From positions 1 to 64,000 of the forward strand of contig VCJN01000003.1 in NCBI GenBank assembly GCA_006384855.1: DNA of 64,000 nt. Direction: 5' to 3'. Below the pieces are notes generated by a model that was not told where the DNA came from, made no database searches, and saw only the letters and a list, made by a program, of their open reading frames with translations. Within the stretch, counting starts at the first letter, position 1, and each line of letters starts with the position of its first letter. The position numbers and the translations under genes were made by a program. This document shows, in pieces, positions 27,725 through 39,003 of the stretch. This stretch comes from Tetraselmis striata. Lineage: Eukaryota > Chlorophyta > Chlorodendrophyceae > Chlorodendrales > Chlorodendraceae.

Positions 27725-28175
27725 GGTGTGAGTCGGGTGCCTGTGATTTTTTTCGCGGCAATGGTTGTTGGGATCTTGGGGGGTTAGGCTTTGCCGCTGC
27801 GCGGCGTATCGATAGTGGGGCCGACCGCGGCCTCTTGTTGCTCCTCGGGTCTGTCGAAGTCCATGTTGGCTGTAGTGATAGTCTCTTGTGGAGCCTGCTC
27901 TTCACGCCTCTGTGGACGCTGGCCGGCAGTTGGCTTGGGGCGGGCAACATGTGGAAGTCGGGTGCCTGCGATTGTTTTTGCATCGATGGATGTTTGGATC
28001 TTGGGTGGTTGTGTCATGCCCCCGCGCGGCGCATCGAGAGTGGCGCCGACCGTGGCGGCATTCGGTTGCTCCTCGGGTCTGTTGATGTTCATGGTGGCTG
28101 TAGTGATGGTCTCCCGTGGAGCCTGCTCTTGGCCGCCTCTGTGGGCGCGGGCCGGCAGTTGCTCTGGTGTGGGTC
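27725..28175. repeat. 227-bp tandem duplication, about 2 copies
   Basis: GTCGGGTGCCTGxGATT begins at about 27731 and again at about 27958. Both copies continue through GGATCTTGGGxGGTT, TTGCTCCTCGGGTCTGT and GTGGAGCCTGCTCTT. The period, about 227 bp, is not quite a multiple of three, so frame retention depends on small indels. Confidence 0.85.
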
Positions 28176-28545
28176 GTCCGGTTGTCGAGCTGTCCACCGT
28201 TTCACACGAGTACACTATCATCACCAGTAGAGCCGCGCCGGCTCGCCCGGATTTAGTACATACGCGGTACTTCGCCCAGTGTTGAGGCCCGGAAAGTGAT
28301 AAGTGGCGCATGAAAACGGTAGGGTCACCACCAGACGTTTGGTGCGTCAAGTGGGTGGGCTGCGATGCCCCCGACGAGCAGCCCCTCGTAATCGGAATAT
28401 GAAGCGGATGTCGATCGAGTTGACGACGGATTGCAGTAGACGCCGCACACCGTGCGAGTGTGCGACGCGATGACAACGCACAAGGCGTCTCGGTTGCGGC
28501 CACGACAACATAAGGTGTTGATGCGGCGCTTAAGCGCAAGAGCAA
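27784..28545 (-). other. ORF with internal tandem duplication
   Basis: 253 codons, polar and Pro/Thr-rich. The C-terminal half contains two copies of a roughly 76-residue unit: QAP(R/Q)ETITTA.M, N/DRPEEQ, T(L/I)D(A/T)PR, then RPKPTAGQRPQ. The repeat is also seen in the DNA (about 227 bp). No catalytic or binding motif is recognised; a Gag-like or spacer protein of a retroelement is possible. The surrounding repeats argue against a host gene. Confidence 0.35.
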
Positions 28546-29600
28546 TGAGCTATATTAAGACACTGACGCATGAGCAACGCCATTACCCATGCATGTCGGA
28601 AAGAGAACTAAGGTAGCGCATAAACGCCGCCACACACAACAACCGATATCGCGGTGCCTTGTAGTGAGGGCGCGCGACGCGGGTGATTTTTTTGCAAGAC
28701 AACACCGGCCGTCCCGACAGCACGGACGTCCTCCTTCGTCCGGACCGGTTTCTTTCGGCGGGCGCGGCTGTCGTCGTCGACAGTTGTGACGCACGGCGGG
28801 CATCATGGCACCCCGCGCGTCCGCCACACCTAACTTCCAAAGTTTGAACCACGCAATGCGCGAGTGTGACTTGTACTGCCATAGGTTGCTCTATCGCGGG
28901 AGCCGCGCCCCGTATGCCCGTATTGTGACTCGGCTTTGAATGTTGAGTTTTAATCCCCCCCCCCCCCCCCCGCCCCGCAAATCCCCAACAACGGGGACCC
29001 CCTAGCGCTAGCTCCACTACCTCGTCGTGCACATGGTCACGTATCACCAAAACTGTCCCGGCTGCCAAGCCGAGGCAAGACTACGAAACCACGTTGGATG
29101 CACGAACCATGTAAACCGCCATTATCATCGGGGGATCTCTGCCGTTGCCGATGAGGTAACGCATGTAGTGCCTGCGTGGCACGATGACTTACACCGACGA
29201 CTTGCTCCCATGTGTGGACTTGATTTGCCGTGACCCTCGCGCGCCCATGAAACTACGCAAAGCCGTTGCAGGAGGCCGAGAGCCGGAAGATGGTCATGCG
29301 AGCGGTGGTGGCTGCCAAAAGACCTGCTAAGTAGCTTCCCGACCGGAAGCAGAGCGTCATGGGCGGGGGGGCATCCCGTACAAAGACCTGGCGGTACCGG
29401 TTATCAGGTGAATATAAATAACCGGATTGAATGGAAATTGAAATTGATTGTACAACATGCTAGCATGCTGCTCTCCAGCACCGCACAGACTGAGTTGTTC
29501 TTAGGGCTTGCCATCTCTAGCCATCGTAGGAAACACATATAGTGAATTACAGCTCAAGCTGCCCGCCATCCTCTTGTGTTTTCAATCTCCGCCTCTTTCC
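28430..29600. repeat. Dispersed repeat S, copy 2 (longest)
   Basis: Contiguous counterpart of 22900-23770 plus 21945-22060 plus 26300-26485, giving the best view of the unit order. A C run lies at 28957-28970. No protein recognised. Confidence 0.65.
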
Positions 29601-30930
29601 ATCACGGGATAGGTGGCTGTGTTATTTTCCGGAACGATAACTACGGGCAGTCCCCCGTACGAGCGACTACCGCATATTCGCATCACGGGGATTACAAATC
29701 CAGTTCTCGCCCGCCTACCCCCGAAAAGATATTCCTGTGCAGCATCAATAATGAACCGGTACCGCGCGATTTACGGCTGCCGTGTCGCGTCATGGCTAAA
29801 TTTGCCGCCATCGCGCGCTGAAAATATTCCGCAATTAACGGCATTGATCCCCCCGCCGCGCAGGCTGAGGCCGTTCGCCGGCCTCGGCAGCGGTCCGCCG
29901 ATGTTGCCTCCATCTCGCCCGCCTAGGTTCTTCCGGTAAGATCTCCAATGGGGACGGAGGGGAGCCCCCCCCCCCCCCCCCCCATCCGGTCCGCGTATCG
30001 TCGCTCCGTGGCCGAACCTGCTCGCATGATCGCCACTTGCCGCCGAAGCGCCCCTCGTCGATGTAGCCACCCGTGTAGGGTCGGACCGGGCTGCCCGCCA
30101 GCTGACTCCAACCGCTATTGCATGGCCGCGACTCCCTCATGGCACTCCGGCTCATGTCTCCTTGCCCTTGGGTCGTTGCCATATTCGGCCTCTCCGCCCC
30201 CCGAACGCCGCCCCGCCTTTAAGTGCCGGTCTCCGGTTTCCTCGCGCTCGCCGACCCGTTCTCACGGGGCGGCTGAGGGTTTCCTGGGTATTTTGAACGG
30301 GCGCTGCCGAACACTCCGCCGCCGTATTAAGCCGAGTTATTTACAGGTGGGACACATACGGGGGGGGGGGGGGGGGGGGGGGGAAGTACGCCATATCTCA
30401 TGCTGCAAGTCGATCGCGGGTCGTACCGAAACGAGGTACGATAACACGATTTTATTTCGAGCAACCCTCACGAGGCTGCCCCCATCCGAGTCGTACACAC
30501 CCCCTCTCCAACCGTAGGCGGATCTCGGAGAGGCCGACGCAAGGCCGAGGTCGTACATGAATTGATTTTAGCAGCCTCACATACATGGCTGTGCGCGGCG
30601 GCGCAAGCACGCGCTACCGGGACTATAAGTACTATTTGAAAAGCCCCGTAGGGGCTCCCCGGTCGTCGCAGGATCTGAGGACCGGCCACAACCGGCCATC
30701 CCGCTCAGCCCCCTGCCGCACCCAACCGGGGAGAGTTTAGCGGTTACTAATAACGCGCCGACCACGTGGAGGTGAGGGTGGTGCCGCTTGGCCCGCCGCA
30801 CTTAGGATATCCTCCGCTCTTGCATGGCGGCTGGCGCCCAAGCTAGAATCATCAATAACACGCACGGGAAGCGCTAGGGCAGTTCGCATGTTGGGAAGAG
30901 AAAGCAGGGCTGCGTGGAAATCATTTTCTG
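29601..30930. other. No gene recognised
   Basis: Only short overlapping frames. Contains a C run near 29968 and G24 at 30360-30383. Confidence 0.5.
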
Positions 30931-30934
30931 ATAT

Positions 30935-31022
30935 TTCAGCTCAGGCTGAATCGAATTCAGGGACTTCAAGCTGAATTCAGCTGAATTAGTTTAGGATAAA
31001 ATTCAGCTTGAATTCAGTCAAG
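30935..31022. repeat. Cluster of CTGAATTCAG palindromic motifs
   Basis: Four to five partly overlapping copies of AGCTGAATTCAG or variants (GGCTGAATCGAATTCAGG, AAGCTGAATTCAGC, TTCAGCTTGAATTCAG) within 90 bp. The palindromic core could form cruciforms or bind a dimeric protein; function unknown. Confidence 0.7.
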
Positions 31023-32410
31023 CGAACATCTTGTTGGGTGGAAATTAATCGTCTTAACTCCATCCCGAGGCTGCCCGCACTTCAACATACCGCAGCTATA
31101 GCTTGCAAAATCAGTGATGGGCAAGTCATGTTGAGGCAGGCAGAATAATGGCGACACATCGGAAACATCATTGGCAATATGTATGTATGGAACAATATCA
31201 AACGTGACTTGTAAGAAACGTCTCGTGCCCTTCCAAACTTGCTACATGCTACCAGTACCATTACGGTATTAATTGTAAAGGACCATCCGGGCATGTTTGC
31301 TGCTACTTCACCATGTACCTACCTACAAGCACCTCGATAGCGGCTCCTTGGATGGATTGCCGCGGTCGCTGCGTCGCTAGTATATATAGCAATTTATCCC
31401 CCCCCCCCCCCCCCCCCACCCCCCCCCCCATGGGGTCGCATGCGGCGCTGCGGATGGGATCCCGGGGCGGCTTACGGGTGGGCAGTTGAAGGGAGTGGGG
31501 GGGGGGGGGGGGGGGGCGGCTTGGGGCCGGCGGCGAGCGGCTTGCGATGCTGCTGGCTGGCTGCGACGGGCACGGCTGGGCGGCATCTAGGCGGGCATGG
31601 GTGGGGGCGGGCGCACAAAGACGGGGGAAATAAAATGTAAACTCGGAGTAATTGAAATTAAAATTATTTACTACTTTCATCCCTGGCAATATCCCGCGAT
31701 CTAGACCGATGAATCGTCAGTGACACATGCTCCGATATGGCCATTTGCCGTGGGTGTGCGGTGGGAATCTCATCTTTTTGTACGAAATATATCGAGCTGC
31801 GCTCACCACGAGTTTGTTGGAGTCTTCTGGGATTTGCTAGGGGGACTTCAGTCCGGGCACTTTTGGCCATTTTTTATATTCATAAGTTCAAGCGAAACTG
31901 AATTATGTTCAGGTTGAAGTGCTTACAATGCCTCACACGCACTTCCGCGCAACCCTCCCCTGGAGAAACCCCATAAGCTTGTTAAGGACAAATCATCTGG
32001 TATTCAAAACAATATTGCCACCAATAAAAGAAGTAAGTACCGGTAAGGATTACTAAGGATTAGCAACTATAAATATTACTCGATACCTGGCCGTTCCGTA
32101 CCAGCGCTGTAAGGATTATGATCTGAGCTAGTTTATGGGGTTTCTTCCTTTCGTCCTAACCGCTTTTCCGGCTACATGTGTTGCTAAGTGGCATGGGTTA
32201 CTAGTTCACCCGTCGCTGCGCCCGTTCGTGTGCAGCACGAGTAGATATAAAAGCAGCCGTTACGGCCGAGTTCGCCATCTTCTAGTTTCGTTGTGTTATA
32301 TACACACATCGACCAACTGTCCCGTAACCTTTTGCGGGCAAGGTCACATGTTGTTTCAAGACTACCACACCCGGCTCACCATCCGTGTGTGTAATTCCCA
32401 TCCGTACGTC
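31023..32410. other. No gene recognised
   Basis: AT-richer intergenic or repeat sequence with two C/G tracts (31398-31430 and 31498-31516). Open frames are short and low-complexity. Confidence 0.5.
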
Positions 32411-32418
32411 CGTCCGTC

Positions 32419-33322
32419 ATCATGTCAAAAGAAGACCATGTCGCCGGACCGACGCTCGAATCGTTGCAAGCAGACATGCATGCCCAGTCTATATTGCTGC
32501 TCAAGCTCACACCGTCACTGGCCCAATTGACGGCTCGTGAACGTTGTGTCGATGGATACGGAGCACATGGCTCTGGTTCCGGGCAGCGCGTCGCATGACA
32601 TCCGGAAAGCATCGGAAGAGCCGCGCAGTGCGCCCCGACTTGCTAGAGCTAGCCCAAAGCGGCCGTGTCGGAGCAAAATCCGCGGGTGACGAGAACGACT
32701 ACCTCGCGGTGCTAGAGCTATTGCAACGAGCAAAGCCTGGTTACGAGGCCATTCGACCGGTCAGCCGAGTGCCTGGGCTTTTCCCGTTGCGTGCCGACCT
32801 GACGAACGACTATCTCAAATAGGATGCCCGGGGTTTGCCGGCCTAGGCAGGAGAAGTACATTTTGATGACGTGTTTTGAGCCTCACACGTGTTTTGGGGC
32901 TGTACAGCCGCTCTCTCCGTGACTCTCGACGAGCTGCTGCCCTACTTTCATGCTGTTGATCAGGACTTCACTTCTTACCTCACGTGCGCCCGCCGGAACC
33001 ACGCCGAGGTCATCGACAAGGAATTTTGCTTTCGTCTAGCCTTCTTGCGGTGCATTAACGAAATCAAACGTGTGCACAATGATCAAGAGGTGTTGGACGT
33101 ACTGCGGGCTCAGCTTTCCAGCCCGCAGCATAGCACTTGGGCTTTGCGGTTTTCGACGACCCGATAATGCGCGATTACGAGCGTCGGGTCGTCGAGGCGA
33201 CAGCCGCCATTAGCGCGAAGGCTGCCGCCACTTCTCGGGTGGCAGCGACGCTAGCAGGTCGCGGACGTGGACGTGGACGCGGTGGCGATCGAAAGCGTGG
33301 CCGCGAAGGCGAGCACGAGTGA
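32419..33322 (+). pseudogene. Gag-like remnant of a tyrosine-recombinase retroelement
   Basis: A protein can be followed through several frames: MSKEDHVAGPTLESLQADMH from 32419, then YLAVLELLQRAKPGYEAIRP, LDELLPYFHAVDQDFTSYLT and VIDKEFCFRLAFLRCINEIK, ending in an Arg-Gly-rich basic tail (AGRGRGRGRGGDRKRGREGE) to the stop at about 33320. Helical blocks plus an RG tail are typical of Gag-like nucleic-acid-binding proteins upstream of DIRS-type elements. At least three frame changes or stops show decay. Assignment to Gag is inference from layout. Confidence 0.5.
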
Positions 33323-33885
33323 CGGTGTGGGGCGCCTTTTGTCGGAGCTCCTGGCGCTTTGCGAGGTCACATTTCGGCGACAGTCGCACGGCGAACCGTG
33401 GCAGCTCAACGACGGCATGAGCGCCCCGTGTCCAGACCGGACCCCCTCCTACCCTATATAGATGACTTGATTTAGACCTTCCTCGGTGCGGCGCTTCTTG
33501 CAGCCACAGCCGAGTGCGGCTCACCCATCCGCACATCCGCAAATGGCGGTTCAACAACCCGTCTCCCGTACCATTTTATCACCGCGCCCGTCGGTTGCTA
33601 CTATACAGGTTACAACTCGTCCGCAGCAACCATCATTCGCGCGTGTACGTCACGCTTGAGACTGGCGCTACGAGCGCGACGGGCGCGCGGGGTTGCCCGT
33701 TGCCTGATCATTGCCGTGGCAATACTAGTGCCCAGACTAACCCGTTCAGCAATTGCCGTCCAGCTGCCGGCAACTTAACCGCCGCGGCCATTAACTTTGC
33801 CGGCGGACTGGGCCGGCCTCATGTTATACTCCGCCGGTCAAATGTCACACTTGCGTGATTGACGATTCCGAGGCTCTCGCACCAT

Positions 33886-34290
33886 GCGCGGCTTCACCAT
33901 GCTGGGCCCGTCTACATGAAGTATTCGGCTCGCTCGGACGAGCTGGGGCAGCGCACCCTCGATCTTCTCTCCAGTTCCCTCACCTCCCAGACGCTCAAGA
34001 GCTACGCCATCATGTTGTCTCGATTCGTGGAGTTCTGCTACGACTCCGACAACATCAATACGCCGGAGGTGACTAGCTACTGCCACCGTCGTTCGGTACG
34101 TCGCTTGGATTGGTGAGCGGGGCCACATTATTGGGGCTAAGTCGCTGTAGCCCTACCTGTGAACAATCAACACGTTCTTCGAACTACAAAACATCCACCC
34201 TAGCACCCAGGCTCGTGATTGTACCTTGAAAAATGTAGCAATCGTATGCGCTCGTTCTTTTCTCCGAATCTAAATCTGCTTGGATGAAGG
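33886..34290 (+). pseudogene. Tyrosine recombinase N-terminal part (DIRS/Crypton-like)
   Basis: Reads SDELGQRTLDLLSSSLTSQT then LKSYAIMLSRFVEFC (a SAM-like core-binding domain), then after a frame change TATVVRYVAWIGERGH, INTFFELQNI and LKNVAIVCALVLFSESK, with internal stops. This is the N-terminal arm-binding half of YR integrases of DIRS/Ngaro/Crypton elements. The catalytic R-H-R-Y half is not found; the sequence is cut at about 34293 by a LINE-A 3' fragment. Confidence 0.6.
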
Positions 34291-34292
34291 GG

Positions 34293-34858
34293 TTGGGGCA
34301 ACGACCCCCGCTGGTGCATCCCCGGGGATTGCGGCGACCGAGGCGGAGCACAACAAACTGTCGGCGGACCGCGCGTCTTCCACCCCGGTAGTGCCGGGTG
34401 TTCACCGGTACTACCCTTTTGTGGTTGAGGACCATAGCCGCCTCGGGAAAATCCGTTTTGACGGTGGTCTACATTTTCGCGGTGTTGCTTGTTGTGCGCA
34501 ACTTCCCCCGCGGTCCTTCCGCCCCGACTTCGAGCTTCCTTCGTGGTCAGTCTGTCCATGCTCTTCGGAACTTTGTCGCCAGCCAGCCTGCTGAGTTCCG
34601 CCATCAACTGTCGCACGCGGCGGGGGTTGTTGCATCGAGTCTCTTCCGTTGCATGGATGGGTTAGTTGCGTGCATGGTACCTTGGGCGGCATTCTCTCTA
34701 CCGGCGGAGTACATACGGCCAAGTCTGATGCGTCTGCTCGTGCTCATATCGCGCCCTCTGTTATTGCTGCTTCCACCTCGCACTTGCTGTAGTGGACGTT
34801 TCCTATTGCCTTTCCGGGTGATTTCCTGATCGCTTTTTGCGGCTAGCTCATGTAATTA
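34293..34858 (+). mobile_element. LINE-A 3' fragment (copy R4)
   Basis: Homologous to the last 570 bp of LINE-A at 49075-49628 (shared GGGGCAACGACCCCCGCTGG, TACCCTTTTGTGGTTGAGG, GTCCTTCCGCCCCGACTTC) and ends in the same GCTAGCTCATGTAAT. A heavily 5'-truncated copy; no clear target duplication seen. Confidence 0.8.
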
Positions 34859-36410
34859 TGTGAACTGTCACGGCGTACAACGTTTCAGCGTACGCATGCG
34901 CGCGTACGGGGACTTGCTTACTTGGCATACCGGCGAATACTCGTCGCCTGTCATACGGGTATCAATTTTAGTACTTGCAGTACTGCGTTGTATGTGTATG
35001 CCTGATGTCCAAGCAAGCAGTCACCCATGGCGCAACGACCAACTGTCTGTCGCTCAGCTCTCACACCTAGAACCACCGACAGACCTAGGGCCCGTACCAA
35101 CGGCTAACTGCCGCCAACCACGGTGCCCGTGCAGACCAATAGCGCGTGGGAAGGCCTAGGGGCTTAGTCGGCTCGCGCGCCCGCGGGATGCTTTAGCATC
35201 CTGTCGGCGCACTGCCCGCCCACTCTTTGGCTTTCCAAACGTCTCATCCCCACCCATCTTGTAACCACGCTACTACACCACAAACACCTCGGCTCTGTGC
35301 ACATCACACCTGCACGTGCCTCGACTATTGCTGTCCTTCAAGGGCAGTACAACCTGCTGTCGAGTTGCGAGTGATATCGCGCAGCAAGCAAGCAACGGTG
35401 GCGAGTCGCGGTTTTACACCTGTGTTGTTTGCGTCGTGACGCCCGTCTTGCTTTTACCTCCTGTGAACCCGTCGTGCCGACTGCCTGGACTTGTCGACCG
35501 ACCGACCGACCGATTAGCGTACCGAACGTGCCTGATCAGCACTGGCTTGCTTGTTGTCATATGCAAGCAGTCGGTATTGCGCGTCGTCGTCGAGTCGTGT
35601 CGTGATACTACGCGTACGCATATGCGCGTGTGCGGGCACTCGTAGTCCATTCGCGAGAGGCATGTCGAGCGGCACAGGGTGTGGAGTGCTTGACGTATTT
35701 CGCGTCGATCGACCACTCACACATACACCTCTGTCACGCCGAGTAACCAAGCAACTCGCACGCGTACGTAATGCCGGCCAATAGGGCCGATGGCACTGTG
35801 AGACGTACTTCTACTGGAGTCATAGGAACCGAGGCCAAGAGTCAGCAAGTCATAGACAGAGACTTAGAGGCCAGGACACGTACATAAGACCACATGCCTA
35901 AGAGTCTGTTAGGCGTTCGTTTGGTATACGGTATGCAGTATGCAGTGCGTCGCCGACAGTTTACCATCACGACCCCATTTCTCTTTTTCCTGCGACAGAA
36001 CCTTTTTAATCACTGTCATAGCCGTCGCGCGTGTGATGCGCGCGGCATCTACAATGAAAATATAATTAGTATATTCCGATTTACTGACGCGCGCGTTCGT
36101 GTGTGTTTCGCGATGGTACTTATCCACTGTTAGCGATGAAAAGACGATTTCCCCACGACGATCATCAGCAGGTGTGGCATCTTTCAGCAGCACGCAGACG
36201 CTCGTATTATTGAGCGCGCACCGCGCGCCCATGAGTGTCTGATCACAGTAGTACTCGTTGCGCGCCGCCGCCCACTCGGTCTGGGGCGCCGCCGCCGCCA
36301 GCCGGAGTCGCAGTGCGTGGCGCTGATGTAAGGCGCCGACCCGACGGCACCGGGTCCCTCTCCCCCCGCCCCCACCCAGCTCGCCCGAACAGCCGAGCAC
36401 CAGGCAAGCC
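34859..36410. other. No gene recognised; eL6 upstream region
   Basis: No convincing frame. The last 200 bp before 36418 should contain the eL6 promoter and leader; it is CG-rich and no TATA box is evident. Confidence 0.5.
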
Positions 36411-36417
36411 CGTCACG

Positions 36418-38085
36418 ATGGCCAAGGAACTGTGCCGTGGTGTCACGGAGGACAGCCGCTCCAAGTCCTACCACAGGTGACTGTCGCGAGCAGGCGAGAT
36501 GGGGCCGGGGGGGCTCGGGGGGGGGGGGGAGGGGGGAGGGGGCTTCACCGGGCTCGCTTGGAAGCGCGCGGCGCGCACCGCCGCCGGCCGCTAGCAGCGC
36601 CGCCACGCCTTACACTGTTGTCAGCGCGCCCTCCGACTGAGCAGCGGACCGCGCACATGCCTCGACATAGGCCCGTATATCCTCGGGCCGCCCTACTCGG
36701 AGCGGGGCTGCTGCTGCGGGGTTGCTCGGCGTGCGGCCAGCCTGGCCTGCAGCGGCGGCCGCCCGGCTGGCGCATCGCACCCAGCCCCTGCTCCCAGCCC
36801 AGCCCAGCCCAGCGGCGGAAGCGGCAGGCGGTCGGAGAGAGGGCATTTGTACCCCCAATGGACGCATGTACACCTCGCTCGCCGCACCATCTCCTGGGGT
36901 CGGTCTATAGTTGGGGGGTCAGGGCGTTGCCTCTGTGGCCTCTGCTGAGGGCGTGCTGCAGTGCGTTTGCTACCACCAGCGCACGTGGGAAATCGTGGTT
37001 TGTGTCCATGTGAAGTGCTGCGTGCAGGGCGACCGGGAAGAACACTGGCTGGAGCCACGTGTTTCCTTACCCCTATGACTTGAAAATCAGACATACACGA
37101 TGCGACGTGGGATGTGGGATGTGTTGGGATGTTCGCTGTTTGGTCCGCTGTACATGCGGGAAGGTGCTGGACAGGGGTCGTGGCGGCTCCGTACACTCAT
37201 GTGACGACGACAAATTTTAGATGACGAATCCGAGACCTCGAGCACTCCAGCGTTTTGCTGTGGCTCACCCAGTGAGGGACAATCGAGGCATTTGTCCGAT
37301 GAGTGCTAAGCCGGAGGGTAGGGGAGGGTAGTAAGCCCGGCGGGAGTGTGGGGAGGTTTCAGGAGGGGATGGCACTTTTTTTCTTTCCAGGATTGCCGGC
37401 AGGGACCCGGAGTTCGGCAGCATGACGCCTGGCGGAGCCTTGCTGCTGCATTTGTGCTGACAGTTGGCTCGCTCCCAATGGCAGGCGCGGACTCTGGGCT
37501 GTGAAGAAGAAGAACAACGGCAAGTTCCCGGTGACGAAGAAGGCTGAGAAGCCCGCGGAGAAGGCCTCCAAGGCCTCTCGCTTCTACCCCGCCGACGACG
37601 TGAAGACCCCCAAGGGCAAGAACGTCATCCGCAACCCCACCAAGCTGCGCGCCAGCATCACGCCCGGCACTGTGCTGATCCTGCTCGCCGGCCACTTCAA
37701 GGGCAAGCGCGTGGTGTTCCTGAAGCAGCTGCCATCCGGCCTGCTGCTCGTCACCGGGCCCTTCTCCGTCAATGGCGTCCCCGTGAAGCGCGTGAACCAG
37801 GCCTACGTCATCGCCACCTCCACCAAGGTGGACGTCTCTGGCGTGGACACCGGCAAGTTCGATGACAAGTACTTCAAGGCCGAGGCCAAGGACAAGAAGG
37901 CCAAGGGTGAGGAGGGCTTCTTCTCTGAGGAGGCGACCAAGAAGGAGCTGCCCGCGGAGTACGTCGCCAACCAGAAGGCAGTTGACGCCGCGCTGTGCAA
38001 GAAGCTCGACGAGGACCTGACCAACTACCTGAAGAACCGCTTCACGCTCCGCGACGGCATGAGGCCCCACCTGATGTCCTTCTAA
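36418..38085 (+). CDS. RPL6: Ribosomal protein eL6 (60S)
   Basis: Structural protein of the cytosolic 60S subunit. Exon 1 36418-36476 ([19 protein letters not shown]) joins by a 1008-bp GT-AG intron to exon 2 37485-38085, phase 2, giving 219 aa, near the plant length (about 230). Exon 2 shows the KOW/eL6 core: [58 protein letters not shown], then the charged linker and the C-terminal [18 protein letters not shown]. The first exon is short and the first intron long, an arrangement common in highly expressed algal ribosomal genes. The codon third position is strongly G/C. The gene is convergent with the HMG-box gene downstream. Confidence 0.97.
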
Positions 38086-38123
38086 GCGGCAACAGCCTGA
38101 GCTGTGCTGACAGCGCCGAATTG

Positions 38124-38128
38124 TGTAA
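38124..38128 (+). terminator. UGUAA poly(A) signal of eL6
   Basis: TGTAA lies 39 nt after the eL6 stop codon, the expected place and sequence for a chlorophyte poly(A) signal. Confidence 0.65.
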
Positions 38129-39003
38129 CCAATCCACAGACCCAGCCATACTGTGTTGCGCCCATGAAGGCCTTGGCGTAGTGACTGAAGGTGTGATGCC
38201 AAGCGGAATGTGTGCCCCCATGGGACGATCTCCATGGCGACATGCAACCCATGATTCCCATGTATGACCACAGCACGGATGCCCCCATTTGCCACTGCAG
38301 TGGTCCGCGCAGCTGACACAGCAGAAAGGCGATTTGGAAAATACCCACGGCAATGCGGCCAGTCTGAAAAGATGATCGTGTTCCCCCACCCCCCTCCAAG
38401 AGTTCTGTAGGGGGTCATGTGCTGGACTCGGCACTGTACAGGGGAAGGGGGTGGGGGGCTGCCAGTTGTGCTTGTGCTGCAGCAATGTGCATGTGCTGGG
38501 GTACTGCCGCAGATAAAGACGCAGCAATGGGTACATGGTCAGCGCGGCATGCTGACTGCGGCACATGTGGGTTGCCGCCGTCAAGCGCTGCCAATGTGCT
38601 GGCTGCGCATTATTCCGGCTTTAATTACTGAGCACCCCCCCCCCCCCCCCCCCCTCCCTCCCTGGATTTGCCTGAGCCTTGCCAAGTCAACGAGTAAATG
38701 CGATTGCGGCATCTCAGCATGCTTAAAGTTCCTCTGTGCAGGCAGCGACACCCCCCCCCCCCCCCCCCCGGTGTCTTGGCACCCAGAGGAGTCCCGGACA
38801 GGAAGCAGAAGGCAAGCAGTGCCCCTCACGCATGTCATGCAGCGACCCTGAACTATGACAGCGACTCCGAACATATGGTTAAATGCCGCGTAGGTATTAA
38901 TGCTAACTGTATACCAGCCGGCATATCATGTGTAGCTAGAAGCTGCGTTACTATGCCGGGCTGCTGCCCACCCCATTGTGCATACCATGCCGAGAGTAAA
39001 GAC
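38129..39003. other. Convergent intergenic region with two poly-C tracts
   Basis: 3' flanks of eL6 (+) and the HMG-box gene (-). C runs at about 38635-38654 and 38752-38769. No gene seen. Confidence 0.6.

Noticed and set aside
37306..38418. 370-codon minus-strand frame opposite eL6
   Set aside because: Antisense shadow of the GC-rich eL6 coding exon; no domain of its own.
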